Of a stretch of DNA of 64,000 nucleotides, positions 63,833 to 64,000 are shown piece after piece. Within the stretch, counting starts at the first letter, position 1; each line of letters opens with the position of its first letter. The stretch is from Clostridium pasteurianum (GTDB lineage: Bacteria > Bacillota > Clostridia > Clostridiales > Clostridiaceae), in the NCBI RefSeq assembly GCF_001705235.1, contig NZ_MCGV01000001.1:682001-746000 (forward strand). The letters run 5' to 3'. Both the position numbers and the translations under genes were made by a program. A model generated the notes under the pieces. The model did no database searches and was not told the DNA's origin. It worked only from the letters and a program-made list of their open reading frames with translations.

Positions 63833-64000
63833 CTAATTACCATAAAGTCGTTTATATATTTCATAATCGCTCATTACCTTTTTAACATATTTGCTAGTCT
63901 CACCATATGGTATATAATGAAGTGTCTTTCCATCTTTAGAATTAGCTTTATTATTAAGCCACTTCTTAACGTTACCCCTTCCACCATTATAAGCAGCTAA
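63833..64000 (-). CDS. Lytic transglycosylase, 3' end only (cut by window edge)
   Basis: The last 55 codons of a minus-strand gene run out of the window. The sequence LAAYNGGRGNVKKWL and IPYGETSKYVKKVMSDYEIYKRLYGN is typical of the C-terminus of Slt-type soluble lytic murein transglycosylases (AAYNAGxGNVxxW and ETxxYVxxV). The catalytic glutamate lies beyond the edge. Confidence 0.85.
   Translation of the reverse strand, partial: LAAYNGGRGNVKKWLNNKANSKDGKTLHYIPYGETSKYVKKVMSDYEIYKRLYGN

Noticed and set aside
63755-64000. Plus-strand open frame at the right edge
   Set aside because: It is antisense to the clear lytic transglycosylase C-terminus on the minus strand and has no ribosome site or recognisable content.

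Overview
The window is chromosomal DNA of a low-GC, endospore-forming, anaerobic Firmicute of the genus Clostridium. Evidence: very AT-rich intergenic DNA, strong GGAGG ribosome binding sites with frequent TTG/GTG starts, spoIIP, gpr, spoIVFA/spoIVFB and a SleB-type hydrolase, and the clostridial synteny block lepA-spoIIP-gpr-rpsT-holA-comEC ... obg-rpmA-prp-rplU-rng ... rodA-minEDC-PBP2-mreDCB-radC-maf ... thrB-cheV. The order recalls the Clostridium acetobutylicum group from memory; this is inference, not a database result. Nearly all housekeeping genes lie on the minus strand.

Layout. 1-12.6 kb: lepA, sporulation genes, rpsT, holA/comEC, a P-type ATPase homologue that has lost its catalytic motifs, and a small ferredoxin-fold regulator-like gene. 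12.6-26.2 kb: an accessory island with a complete type I-B CRISPR-Cas locus (HTH gene, cas6-cas8-cas7-cas5-cas3-cas4-cas1-cas2) flanked by a 7-repeat array and a 24-repeat array, both read on the minus strand from a conserved ~190-bp leader. A third leader with a single repeat, a leader fragment and a decayed repeat/leader remnant are also present; a Crp/Fnr regulator and a short-chain dehydrogenase lie between the leader copies. 26.2-57 kb: core genes for competence, cell wall, NAD synthesis, ribosome proteins and assembly, RNA turnover, cell shape and division (rod and min clusters), sporulation proteolysis, threonine synthesis and chemotaxis. 57-64 kb: an isochorismatase-like hydrolase, a LysM/SleB hydrolase under a c-di-AMP riboswitch, an oxidoreductase, an RRNPP-type HTH-TPR regulator followed by a previously unlisted 32-codon pro-peptide ORF, tRNA-Leu(GAG), a double-receiver protein, and the 3' end of a lytic transglycosylase.

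Non-coding RNAs recognised from sequence: two 6S-like RNAs (one downstream of cheV with its own promoter, one abutting the tRNA-Leu gene), a ydaO/yuaA c-di-AMP riboswitch, and a probable L21 leader.

Main unexplained features: (i) a family of ~190-200 bp near-palindromic repeats, built with smaller hairpin modules and seen at least five times, that sit at gene 3' ends and in three cases overlap or supply the stop codon; (ii) the regulator/pro-peptide pair at 60.9-62.4 kb, a candidate quorum-sensing system; (iii) the catalytically dead P-type ATPase; (iv) the multiplied CRISPR leaders, and an unusual L27/Prp cleavage-site pair.
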